Source of the DNA: Microbacterium sp.
GTDB taxonomy: Bacteria > Actinomycetota > Actinomycetes > Actinomycetales > Microbacteriaceae
NCBI GenBank assembly: GCA_031277945.1
Contig: JAITLK010000003.1
Span: forward strand, 558,001 to 622,000
Reading direction: 5' to 3'
DNA: 64,000 nucleotides
Made by a program: the position numbers and the translations under genes
The notes under the pieces: generated by a model
Seen by the model: only the letters and a program-made list of their open reading frames with translations
Told to the model about the DNA's origin: nothing
Database searches by the model: none
Shown: positions 18,698-26,913 of the stretch, piece by piece
How the letters are laid out: each line of letters opens with the position of its first letter
Numbering within the stretch: the first letter of the stretch is position 1

Positions 18698-18709
18698 TAG
18701 ACCGGTCTA
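18698..18709. promoter_or_regulatory. TetR operator TAGACCGGTCTA
   Basis: A perfect 12-base palindrome directly upstream of the tetR start, of the AGACCGGTCT class seen with many TetR regulators. On the minus strand a -10-like TATTGT overlaps its downstream edge, so binding would block transcription of the tetR operon. Confidence 0.8.
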
Positions 18710-18756
18710 CATATTTTTTTCCAAACATCAGCTCTCAGCACCGAGGTGCGGGCTCT

Positions 18757-19113
18757 TCACACCCGGATGTAGGCCGCACCCCCGGCCTGAGCGTCCACCA
18801 GTGCCACGGCCGCGGAGGGGACCGTCCCCAGACCCTCCTGAACATCGCCCCGGGGAATACCTCGCCCGCGAAGCGCCACCTCGCACACATCCACGGCGAC
18901 GAAGTCGGGGACGGCAATCGCATCGGCGCCCCTCGTGGCCCCCTGCACCGCCGGACCATTGACGATGATCCGCAGGCGATACGACGGACGTTTCTCGTGG
19001 AGGGTGCGCGCCGTCCCGATGGCGCGGATGATGTCTTCCGGACGATCGGACACATGCAGGACGGCTGTGGGCTCTTTTGTCATGGGCTCTTCTGTCGTGG
19101 GCTCGTCAGTCAT
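18757..19113 (-). CDS. DsrE/DsrF-like small protein
   Basis: 118 residues. After an acidic Thr/Pro-rich N-terminus (repeats of EPT encoded by near-repeated bases), the fold pattern VLHVSDRPEDIIRAIGTART and RLRIIVNGPAVQGA fits the DsrE/YchN superfamily of small sulfur-relay-type or hypothetical oligomers. One Cys is present in DVCEVALRG. AAGGAG six bases before the ATG. Physiological role unknown. Confidence 0.7.
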   Translation of the reverse strand: MTDEPTTEEPMTKEPTAVLHVSDRPEDIIRAIGTARTLHEKRPSYRLRIIVNGPAVQGATRGADAIAVPDFVAVDVCEVALRGRGIPRGDVQEGLGTVPSAAVALVDAQAGGAAYIRV

Positions 19114-19152
19114 GCGCTCTCCTTCTGTGTCGCCTCATTCTCATGCTGCGGA

Positions 19153-19692
19153 TCAGGCTTCCCGCGGGCCCAGCACCGCATAGCGGGCGGCCAGGAACTC
19201 TCCGTTTACGGCGTGCTCCAGCAGCCGCAGCTCTCGCGCGCCACCGTACAGCGGGCGCCCGGACCCGAGGAAGACCGGAGCGAAAGTCACCGTCAGTTCA
19301 TCCAGCATCCCGTCATCCGCGAACGCGGCTGCCAGCGCTCCCCCACCCAGCACCCACACGTCGCGCTCCGCGGCGGCCGACTCGATGGCGTCACGATTGT
19401 CTGCGGGGGCGCCCGAGACGAACCGCACATCCCCGTCCACCGTCGCGAGCTCCCGGTGAGTGAAGACGAACGTGGGCACCTCATACGGCCAGGAGTCGGC
19501 GCCTCCGTGCGCGAGCAGCCATTCGTACGTGGTGGCCCCCATCACGTTGACGCCGATCCGCGCCTGGAAGTCCGGGATGTTCATCGGCCCCGTCTCGTCG
19601 AACTCGCGGCTGAGCAACCATCCGAGACCGTCATCGGGGTCGGCGAGGAAGCCGTCGAGGCTGGACGCGGTGTAGAAGTGGTACGTCGTCAT
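19153..19692 (-). CDS. Dihydrofolate-reductase-fold protein (RibD C-terminal family)
   Basis: 179 residues. Motifs YTASSLDGFLADPDDGLGWL, GATTYEWLLAHG and VWVLGGGALAAAFADDGMLDE match the stand-alone RibD_C/DHFR-like family (YwjB/YyaP type), NADPH-binding reductases of mostly unknown substrate. It is not a riboflavin enzyme by context. AAGGA seven bases before the ATG at 19692; longer frames lack similarity. It is 39 bp from the DsrE gene and may share its transcript. Confidence 0.85.
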   Translation of the reverse strand: MTTYHFYTASSLDGFLADPDDGLGWLLSREFDETGPMNIPDFQARIGVNVMGATTYEWLLAHGGADSWPYEVPTFVFTHRELATVDGDVRFVSGAPADNRDAIESAAAERDVWVLGGGALAAAFADDGMLDELTVTFAPVFLGSGRPLYGGARELRLLEHAVNGEFLAARYAVLGPREA

Positions 19693-19910
19693 GGCGTCAT
19701 CCTTGCGTGAACCACCGACATCGTCGCGGACGGATCCGGCCGTATACTGGGCCAGTCCGGGCCTGACCCGGTGCTCGAAAAAAGGGCACGAAGCCGAGCC
19801 GCCGATGAGGGCCGCTCGCGTGAGACACATACGGATCCCCCTCCGCGATCCGTGCTCACTCGTCTTCGACCGACGCGCATCGTGGTTTCCGTCTCTCCAG
19901 GAGCACCGTC

Positions 19911-21578
19911 ATGCCCACTCCCGTTCCCACCGATACCACCGTCTCCGCACACGTCGCCCACGCCCTGGCCGCCTTCACCGATCAGGTGTTCGGCGTGATG
20001 GGCAACGGCAACGCGTATCTGCTCGACGCCCTTGAGCGCTCGCGCAGCGTCACCTTCACGGCCGTCCGCCACGAGGCGGGCGGCGTGGTGGCAGCCGACG
20101 CCCATTTCCGCGCCTCGGGACGCATCGCCATCGCCACCGCCACCTACGGCGCCGGATTCACCAACACCCTCACGCCATTGGCCGAGGCCGCACAGGCCCA
20201 CGTCCCGCTGGTGCTCGTGGTGGGCGACGAGCCCACGTCGGGCCCGCGCCCCTGGGACGTGGACCAGATCGCGCTGGCATCGGCCGTCGGGGCGCGCACC
20301 TATACCGTGGGCCGGACCGATGCGGTGGCGACCACCGCGATCGCGATCGAGCACGCCCTGAGCTACAAGGTGCCGGTCGTGCTCGCCATCCCCTACGACG
20401 TCGCCACCCTGGAGGCGGGCGAGCCGGGTGAGGTGCCCGCGCTGTCGCTGCCGGCGCCGCTGCAGCCGCGCGGCGAGGTCGGCACCGACCGCATCCGTGA
20501 GATCGCACAGGCGCTGGCCGCCGCCGAACGGCCGTTCCTGCTCGCGGGACGCGGCGCGCATCTCGCCGGCGCAGGGGCGGCGCTCGGACGGCTCGCGGAG
20601 GCGACAGGCGCCGTCACCGCCTCGACGGCACTCGGGCGCGGACTGTTCCCGGACACGCGCTACGACCTGGGCGTGACCGGCGGGTTCGGCGCTGACGGTG
20701 CGATGGACCTCATCCGCGAGGCGGATGTCGCCGTGGTGTTCGGCGCCGGACTCAACCAGTTCACGATGCGCTTCGGGGAGCTGTTCGCCCCCGGCACGCG
20801 GGTGTTCCAGGTGGACATCTCCGCCGCAGCGACCCACGCGGTGGTGTCCGGCTATGTCCGCGCCGACGCCCGCGTCGCGGCCGAGGAGATCCTCGCGGAG
20901 CTGCCCGCGCGCACCCTGCCGGCATGGCGCGAGCGCATCGACGTCGATGCGCTCGTGGCGCGTGATGCCGGCGACGATCTCGCACCCGACGGCCGCCTGG
21001 ACCCGCGCTCTGTGGCGATCCGCGTCGCCCGCAGCCTGCCGGATGATCGCGTGGTCGTCACCGATGGCGGCCACTTCCTGGGCTGGGCCAACATGTACTG
21101 GCCCATCACGTCCCCGGACCGCTTCATGATGGTCGGCACCGCCTACCAGTCGATCGGGCTCGGCTTTCCCAGCGTGGTCGGTGCCGCGGCGGCCCGGCCC
21201 GACTCCACCATCGTGCTCTCCTCGGGCGACGGCGGCGGGCTCATGGCCCTCGCCGACCTGGAATCCGCCGTCCGCTCTGCGGGCGGGCGTGGCATCGGCG
21301 TCATCTGGAACGATGGCGCCTACGGTGCCGAGGTCAATCTCTACGGCCTGAAAGGCCTGGCGACCGGGCCGATGATGATCCCCGGGGTGAGCTTCGCCGC
21401 TCTCGCCGAGGCCGTCGGCGCTGAGGGGGTCGTCGTGACTTCTCTGGCGCAGCTCGACCGCCTCGACACGTGGCGCCGGGAGCCCGTCGACCAGCGCCGA
21501 TTCCTGCTTCTGGACTGCCGCATCTCCACGGGCGTCATCGCCCCGTACCAGCAGGAGATCATCCGCGTGAACTCGTGA
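19911..21578 (+). CDS. Thiamine-diphosphate-dependent enzyme (acetolactate synthase/decarboxylase family)
   Basis: 555 residues with the three domains of the pyruvate-oxidase/acetolactate-synthase superfamily. The catalytic Glu55 lies in AVRHEAGG; the C-terminal ThDP/Mg site is SSGDGGGLM followed 27 residues later by WNDGAYG. The chemistry would be cleavage or ligation next to a 2-oxo acid carbonyl. The exact substrate is open: phenylpyruvate/benzoylformate-type decarboxylase, 2-hydroxyacyl lyase or a synthase all fit. It converges on an MHS transporter that faces the aromatic operon, so an aryl 2-oxo acid is an attractive but unproved guess. CAGGAG precedes the ATG. Confidence 0.85.
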   Translation: MPTPVPTDTTVSAHVAHALAAFTDQVFGVMGNGNAYLLDALERSRSVTFTAVRHEAGGVVAADAHFRASGRIAIATATYGAGFTNTLTPLAEAAQAHVPLVLVVGDEPTSGPRPWDVDQIALASAVGARTYTVGRTDAVATTAIAIEHALSYKVPVVLAIPYDVATLEAGEPGEVPALSLPAPLQPRGEVGTDRIREIAQALAAAERPFLLAGRGAHLAGAGAALGRLAEATGAVTASTALGRGLFPDTRYDLGVTGGFGADGAMDLIREADVAVVFGAGLNQFTMRFGELFAPGTRVFQVDISAAATHAVVSGYVRADARVAAEEILAELPARTLPAWRERIDVDALVARDAGDDLAPDGRLDPRSVAIRVARSLPDDRVVVTDGGHFLGWANMYWPITSPDRFMMVGTAYQSIGLGFPSVVGAAAARPDSTIVLSSGDGGGLMALADLESAVRSAGGRGIGVIWNDGAYGAEVNLYGLKGLATGPMMIPGVSFAALAEAVGAEGVVVTSLAQLDRLDTWRREPVDQRRFLLLDCRISTGVIAPYQQEIIRVNS

Positions 21579-21582
21579 GCGG

Positions 21583-21623
21583 AGACGACGAAGCGCCGGC
21601 CCGGAGCCGGCGCTTCGTCGTCT
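21583..21623. terminator. Bidirectional terminator
   Basis: Perfect 18-bp arms (AGACGACGAAGCGCCGGC and complement) with loop CCGGA, between convergent stops at 21578 and 21626. Confidence 0.88.
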
Positions 21624-21625
21624 GG

Positions 21626-23008
21626 TCAGGCTTCGGTGACGCCCACGCCGTAGAGCGGGGTCTTCGCCTGCTCGGCCTCGTGATCGATTCCGAGCGGGAT
21701 ACCCGCCCGGTTGCGGAAGGCCAGGGTAGCCAGCAGCCCCACGATGGTCATCGCCAGCAGGTACCACATCACCGCGGTGGTCCCGCCGGTGGCCTGGAAC
21801 AGGGCCTCGGCCACGAGCGGTGCGAAGGCGCCGCCACAGATCGCGCCGATCGCATACGAGATGGAGACGCCCGAGAAGCGCACCGAGGCCGGGAACATCT
21901 CGGCGTAGAACGAGGACTGCGGTCCGTAGGTGAGCCCCAGCCCGATGGACAGGATCGACAGACCGAGCGCGAAGAGGACGACGTTGCCGGTGTTGACCAG
22001 AGGGAACAACGACAGCACGCCGACGGCCTGCAGCAGCCAGCCGGCGATGTAGGTGCGGCGCCGGCCGATACGGTCCGAGATCGTACCGCCGAACCAGGTG
22101 AGCACCAGCCAGATCACGGCGCCGACCGCCACCGACCACAGCACCTCGGGACGCGTGAGTCCCAGCGCATTGGCGCCGTACCCCTGGATCCAACCGCCGG
22201 TGGTCATGTAACCCACCGCGTTGTTGCCGGCGAACACCAGCGCAGCCAGGACCACCACCACGCCGTAGGTGCGAAACAGCACCACGATGGGAGTCTTCGT
22301 CTGTGCGGAGCGCTCAGCGATCTCGGTGAACACCGGGCTCTCCTCAACGCTGCGACGGATCCAGTAGCCCACCACGATCAGCACGACGGAGAGCAGGAAG
22401 GGGACGCGCCATCCCCATTCCAGGAACGCATCCCCCGGGGCCAGCGCAGACACGATGGCGATCACAGCACTCGACAGCAGCAGACCGAGCGGCACACCCA
22501 CTTGGGGAGCAGCCCCGAAGGCACCGCGCTTCTCGCGCGGAGCGTGCTCGACGGCCATGAGCACCGCGCCTCCCCATTCGCCGCCGGCGGAGATTCCCTG
22601 GAGCACTCGCAGCAGGATGAGCAGGATCGGCGCGACGACCCCCGCGGCCGCGAAGGTGGGCAGCACACCGATGAGGGCGGTCGCAACTCCCATACCGAAC
22701 AGCGTCACCACCAGCACCTGGCGACGGCCCACGCGGTCACCGAAGTGACCCGCGAGGAAGGCGCCGAGCGGACGGAACAAGAAGCTGAGGCCGACGGTGA
22801 CGAAGGACAGCAGGGTTCCGACACCGGCACCGGCGGGCTCGAAGAACAGCGTGCCGAAGACCAGGCCCGCCATGGTGGCGTAAGTGAAGAAGTCGTACCA
22901 CTCGATGGTGGTACCGATCACCGTCGCGAAGACGACCCTGCGACGGTCTCCGGCCGAGCTGATCGTGCCGGTGGGGGTGAGACCCCCGGGTGCTGCGTGC
23001 GAACTCAT
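21626..23008 (-). CDS. MHS-family transporter, probable aromatic-acid uptake
   Basis: 460 residues, about 12 membrane segments. Family opening GTTIEWYDFFTYATMAGLVF and the loop motif GHFGDRVGRRQ, with GTISDRIGRRRT in the second half. It is divergent from the homoprotocatechuate operon over about 160 bp that carries GntR-type dyads, so it most likely imports homoprotocatechuate, 4-hydroxyphenylacetate or a related acid with protons; that assignment is from context. GAGGGAG six bases before the ATG at 23008 fixes the start. Confidence 0.85.
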   Translation of the reverse strand: MSSHAAPGGLTPTGTISSAGDRRRVVFATVIGTTIEWYDFFTYATMAGLVFGTLFFEPAGAGVGTLLSFVTVGLSFLFRPLGAFLAGHFGDRVGRRQVLVVTLFGMGVATALIGVLPTFAAAGVVAPILLILLRVLQGISAGGEWGGAVLMAVEHAPREKRGAFGAAPQVGVPLGLLLSSAVIAIVSALAPGDAFLEWGWRVPFLLSVVLIVVGYWIRRSVEESPVFTEIAERSAQTKTPIVVLFRTYGVVVVLAALVFAGNNAVGYMTTGGWIQGYGANALGLTRPEVLWSVAVGAVIWLVLTWFGGTISDRIGRRRTYIAGWLLQAVGVLSLFPLVNTGNVVLFALGLSILSIGLGLTYGPQSSFYAEMFPASVRFSGVSISYAIGAICGGAFAPLVAEALFQATGGTTAVMWYLLAMTIVGLLATLAFRNRAGIPLGIDHEAEQAKTPLYGVGVTEA

Positions 23009-23087
23009 GATGACTCCCTCGTCGATCGGTGCGGTTCGGACGACGATCTGTGGAGGTTGTGGAATCGTCGTTGTCCGAATGACCATG

Positions 23088-23115
23088 ATCATATACGATT
23101 TGAGATACGACTCAA
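23088..23115. promoter_or_regulatory. Candidate GntR operators of the aromatic operon
   Basis: Two adjacent dyads: ATCATATACGAT at 23088-23099 (one mismatch from a perfect palindrome, close to the TATA/GTATAC core seen with FCD-type GntR proteins) and TTGAG-ATACGA-CTCAA at 23100-23115. Both contain ATACGA and lie between the divergent transporter and FAH-RraA starts. The operon encodes a GntR/FCD regulator. Confidence 0.65.
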
Positions 23116-23171
23116 CAGGTTCTTCCGATAGGGTCGCCGTGACTCATTCCCGTCGACGTGAAGGAGAGACG

Positions 23172-24644
23172 TTGGACACCGATCCGCGCTTCGCCGCTCT
23201 GCCGCTGCGCCCCGGCAAGATCATCGCCGTGCACCTGAGCTACGAGTCCCGTGCTCAGCAGCGGGGCCGCAAGCCGGCACAGCCCTCGTACTTCTTCAAG
23301 CCCTCCAGCTCCGTCGCCGCCTCCGGGGGCGTCATCGAGCGCCCGGAGGGAACCGAGCTGCTGGCGTTCGAAGGCGAGATCGCGCTCGTGATCGGCACGC
23401 CCGCACGCCGCGTTCCGCTGGAGAGCGCGTGGTCTCATGTCGGATGGATCACCGCGGGCAACGACTTCGGCTTGTACGACCTGCGCGCAGCCGACAAGGG
23501 CTCCAACGTGCGCTCCAAGGGGGGCGACGGATTCACCCCGCTCGGCCCCGCTCTCATCGATGCCCACGACGTCGATCCGGAGCAGATCGGCATCCGCACC
23601 TGGGTGAACGGGCAGCTACTCCAGGACGATTCCTCGGCCGGGATGTTCTTCTCCCTGCCCCGCTTCATCGCGGACCTCTCCCAGCACTTCACCCTGGAGC
23701 GCGGCGACGTGATCCTCACGGGCACGCCCGCCGGTTCCACCGTCGTCCAGCCGAACGACGTCGTCGAGGTCGAGGTGTTCACCGCCACGGCGAGCACCGG
23801 TCGCCTGAGCACCACGGTGATCGCCGGCTCCGGGGTGTACGACTCCTCCGTGGGATCGGTACCCGCTGCGGACGACCTGCAGCGAGAGGAGGCGTGGGGA
23901 TCGCGCGATGCCGCAGGGCTGCCACCGGTCAGCACCGGACTGGATCCCGATCTGGCCGCTCGTCTGCGTCGCGCCCCGGTCGCCGGCCTCTCCCAGCAGC
24001 TGCGAAAGCGCGGCCTGAACAACACAACGATCGACGGCGTCACCCCGATGCACCCGGAGCAGAAGATCGTGGGGGTGGCCCGCACACTCCGATTCGTGCC
24101 CAACCGGGAAGACCTCTTCGCATCCCATGGTGGCGGCTACAACGCGCAGAAGCGCACGTTCGACGCCGTTCAGGAGGGCGAGGTCATCGTGATCGAGGCA
24201 CGGGGCGAGTCGGGCTCCGGGACCCTCGGCGACGTCCTCGCCATCCGTGCCCGCGCTCAGCACGCCGCAGGCATCATCACCGACGGCGGGGTGCGCGACT
24301 ACGACGCCGTCGCCGCGGTGGGCATTCCGGTCTACAGCCGCGGAGCCCATCCCGCCGTGCTCGGACGCCGTCACGTGCCGTGGGACAGTGACGTGACCAT
24401 CGCGTGCGGGGGCACCACGGTCCAGCCGGGCGACGTCGTGGTGGCCGACCGCGATGGCGTCATCGTCATTCCGCCGGGCCTGGTGGACGAGGTGGTGGAT
24501 GCCGCCCTCCAACAGGAGGACGAGGACGCCTGGATCGCGACCCAGGTCGCCGCCGGTGCACGTGTGGACGGCCTGTTCCCGATGAATGCCGAGTGGCGCG
24601 AGCGCTACGACGCCTGGCGCTCCGAGGAGAAGGCCCGTGGCTGA
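23172..24644 (+). CDS. Fumarylacetoacetate-hydrolase domain fused to RraA-like aldolase/decarboxylase domain
   Basis: 490 residues starting at TTG with AAGGAG six bases before it. Residues about 20-235 are an FAH fold: ELLAFEGEIALVIG, WITAGNDFGLYDLR, GDVILTGTPAGS, as in HpaG-type isomerase/decarboxylases that process 5-carboxymethyl-2-hydroxymuconate derivatives. Residues about 265-490 are an RraA fold with the catalytic pattern ITDGGVRD (Arg-Asp) and GDVLAIRARAQ, as in 4-hydroxy-4-methyl-2-oxoglutarate aldolases, which also decarboxylate oxaloacetate. Enterobacterial HpaG has two FAH domains; here the second place is taken by RraA. First gene of the hpa operon; GntR overlaps its end by eight bases. 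Confidence 0.88.
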   Translation: MDTDPRFAALPLRPGKIIAVHLSYESRAQQRGRKPAQPSYFFKPSSSVAASGGVIERPEGTELLAFEGEIALVIGTPARRVPLESAWSHVGWITAGNDFGLYDLRAADKGSNVRSKGGDGFTPLGPALIDAHDVDPEQIGIRTWVNGQLLQDDSSAGMFFSLPRFIADLSQHFTLERGDVILTGTPAGSTVVQPNDVVEVEVFTATASTGRLSTTVIAGSGVYDSSVGSVPAADDLQREEAWGSRDAAGLPPVSTGLDPDLAARLRRAPVAGLSQQLRKRGLNNTTIDGVTPMHPEQKIVGVARTLRFVPNREDLFASHGGGYNAQKRTFDAVQEGEVIVIEARGESGSGTLGDVLAIRARAQHAAGIITDGGVRDYDAVAAVGIPVYSRGAHPAVLGRRHVPWDSDVTIACGGTTVQPGDVVVADRDGVIVIPPGLVDEVVDAALQQEDEDAWIATQVAAGARVDGLFPMNAEWRERYDAWRSEEKARG

Positions 24645-25347
24645 CTTCGGCCCCATCGACATCCACACACCCGATGCACGCACGGCGGGGAGCAAGTCGG
24701 AGCTCGCGTACATCTGGATCCGCGGCCACATCGACCGCCACCAGTTCGGGCCCGGCTACCGCCTGGTACTGGCGTCCCTCGCCGAAGAACTCGAGATGAG
24801 CGTGGTGCCGGTTCGGGAGGCCATCCGCCGTCTCGAGGCAGAGGGGCTGGTCACGTTCGAGCGCAACGTGGGCGCCCGGGTCACCCTCGTCGACGCGGAT
24901 CGCTACACGGACACGATGCAGTCGCTCGGCATCATCGAGGGTGCGGCCACAGCGTTGGCCGCACCGCTGCTCACGGACGAGCTGCTCGCGCGGGCCGAGG
25001 CCATCAACGCCCGGATGGACGCACTGCTGGCCAACTTCGATCCCCACACGTTCACGATCCTCAATCAGCAGTTCCACGCCACCCTGTTCGAGGCCTGCCC
25101 CAACAAGCACCTCGTCGAGCTCGTCGAACGCGATTGGGCACGGCTTGCCGGCTTGCGCGACTCGACGTTCTCCTTCGTCCCCGACCGCGCGGCGCATTCC
25201 GTGCGTGAGCACAGCGAGCTCATCCGTCTCATCCGCGAGGGCGCAGACGGGATGCGCATCGAGATCGCCGCCCGCGAGCACCGCGACCACACTCTCCAGG
25301 CCTACCGCGCATCGCGGAGCCGGGGCTCCCTTCCCTCATCCAATTGA
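24637..25347 (+). CDS. GntR-family regulator, FCD subfamily
   Basis: 236 residues from GTG at 24637, preceded by GAGGAG and overlapping the end of the FAH-RraA gene. The N-terminal winged helix includes LASLAEELEMSVVPVREAIRRLEAEGLV, here cited only as the region at residues 46-73; the C-terminal helical FCD ligand domain keeps metal-type residues in FHATLFEA and HSELIRLI. It lies inside the hpa operon and probably represses it, with a pathway acid as inducer. Confidence 0.88.
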   Translation: MADFGPIDIHTPDARTAGSKSELAYIWIRGHIDRHQFGPGYRLVLASLAEELEMSVVPVREAIRRLEAEGLVTFERNVGARVTLVDADRYTDTMQSLGIIEGAATALAAPLLTDELLARAEAINARMDALLANFDPHTFTILNQQFHATLFEACPNKHLVELVERDWARLAGLRDSTFSFVPDRAAHSVREHSELIRLIREGADGMRIEIAAREHRDHTLQAYRASRSRGSLPSSN

Positions 25348-25380
25348 GCGCATCCTCGCGCTGACCATCCAGGAGGACCG

Positions 25381-26877
25381 ATGTCCGATCGTCACATCCC
25401 GGCGGAGCTGCCGGACCGCATCCGGCACTACATCGACGGCTCCTTCGTCGATTCCCTCGACGGTGACACCTTCGACGTGCTCGATCCCGTCACCAACGAG
25501 ACCTACGTGCAGGCGGCGGCCGGCAAGAAGGCGGACATCGATCGCGCCGTGGCGGCTGCTCGCCGCGCGTTCACCGACGGCCCCTGGCCGCGGATGACGG
25601 CCCGCGAGCGCTCGCGCATCCTGCACCGGATCGCCGACATCGTCGAATCGCGCGACGCCCGGCTCGCCGAGCTGGAGAGCTTCGATTCCGGCCTGCCGAT
25701 CACGCAGGCACTGGGTCAGGCCCGACGCGCGGCCGAGAACTTCCGCTTCTTCGCCGACCTCATCGTCGCCGAGCACGACAACGCCTTCAAGGTGCCCGGG
25801 CGGCAGATGAACTACGTCAATCGCAAGCCGATCGGCGTGGCCGGTCTCATCACCCCGTGGAACACCCCGTTCATGCTGGAGTCCTGGAAGCTGGGCCCCG
25901 CCCTGGCCACCGGCAACACCGTCGTGCTCAAGCCCGCCGAGTTCACGCCGCTGTCGGCGTCGCTGTGGGCGGGCATCTTCGAAGAGGCCGGTCTCCCCCA
26001 GGGCGTGTTCAACCTGGTGAACGGCCTGGGCGAGGACGCCGGTGACGCGCTCGTGAAGCACCCGGACGTCCCGCTCATCTCCTTCACCGGCGAAAGCCGC
26101 ACCGGGCAGATCATCTTCGCGAACGCCGCCCCCTACCTCAAGGGCCTGTCGATGGAACTCGGCGGCAAGAGCCCCGCCGTCGTCTTCGCCGACGCCGATC
26201 TGGAGACCGCCATCGACGCGTGCATCTTCGGCGTGTTCTCGTTGAACGGCGAGCGCTGCACCGCCGGCTCGCGCATCCTGGTCGAGCGCTCCGTCTACGA
26301 CGAGTTCGTCGAGCGTTACGCAGCCCAGGCTCAGCGTGTGAAGGTGGGCGACCCGCAGGACCCGGCCACCGAGGTCGGTGCGCTCGTGCACCCGGAGCAC
26401 TACGAGAAGGTGATGAGCTACGTCGAGATCGGCAAGAGCGAAGGGCGTCTCGTCGCGGGTGGCGGCCGCCCGGAGGGCTTCCCCACCGGGAACTACGTGG
26501 CCCCTACCGTGTTTGCCGACGTCTCCCCCGATGCGCGCATCTTCCAGGAGGAGATCTTCGGACCGGTCGTGGCCATCACCCCGTTCGACACCGACGACGA
26601 AGCCCTGGCCCTCGCCAACAACACCAAGTACGGACTCGCCGCCTACGTGTGGACCAACGACCTGCGCCGCGCACACAACTTCGCGCAGGCGATCGAAGCC
26701 GGCATGGTGTGGCTCAACAGCAACAACGTGCGAGATCTCCGTACGCCCTTCGGCGGGGTGAAGGCGTCCGGCCTCGGGCACGAGGGCGGCTACCGCTCGA
26801 TCGACTTCTACACCGACCAGCAGGCGGTCCACATCACCCTGGGCGAACCGCACAACCCCACATTCGGCAAGCACTGA
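25381..26877 (+). CDS. hpaE: 5-Carboxymethyl-2-hydroxymuconate semialdehyde dehydrogenase
   Basis: 498 residues, NAD-dependent aldehyde dehydrogenase. It oxidises the semialdehyde made by HpaD ring cleavage. Motifs: TPWNTPFMLESWKLGPAL substrate/NAD region, catalytic Glu in SMELGGKSP, catalytic Cys in NGERCTAGSR, and SNNVRDLRTPFGGVK near the end, which is characteristic of HpaE rather than general ALDHs. CAGGAGG lies upstream of the ATG, 33 bp after the GntR stop. Confidence 0.93.
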   Translation: MSDRHIPAELPDRIRHYIDGSFVDSLDGDTFDVLDPVTNETYVQAAAGKKADIDRAVAAARRAFTDGPWPRMTARERSRILHRIADIVESRDARLAELESFDSGLPITQALGQARRAAENFRFFADLIVAEHDNAFKVPGRQMNYVNRKPIGVAGLITPWNTPFMLESWKLGPALATGNTVVLKPAEFTPLSASLWAGIFEEAGLPQGVFNLVNGLGEDAGDALVKHPDVPLISFTGESRTGQIIFANAAPYLKGLSMELGGKSPAVVFADADLETAIDACIFGVFSLNGERCTAGSRILVERSVYDEFVERYAAQAQRVKVGDPQDPATEVGALVHPEHYEKVMSYVEIGKSEGRLVAGGGRPEGFPTGNYVAPTVFADVSPDARIFQEEIFGPVVAITPFDTDDEALALANNTKYGLAAYVWTNDLRRAHNFAQAIEAGMVWLNSNNVRDLRTPFGGVKASGLGHEGGYRSIDFYTDQQAVHITLGEPHNPTFGKH

Positions 26878-26913
26878 GCCGCGACCGGCCCCGCAACGAC
26901 GCAAGGACCAGAC

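Noticed and set aside
19700..19910. TPP riboswitch ahead of the ThDP enzyme gene
   Set aside because: The leader has a GTATAC element and a short ACGGATC dyad but no CUGAGA or AUAAUG-type core.
19689..22193. An 834-codon frame antisense to the ThDP enzyme and running into the MHS gene
   Set aside because: Both underlying genes have clear catalytic or family motifs; the antisense product has none.
24586..24636. An ATG start for the GntR regulator 51 bases upstream
   Set aside because: It would put 17 extra residues deep inside the FAH-RraA gene; the GTG at 24637 has GAGGAG before it and gives a normal N-terminus.
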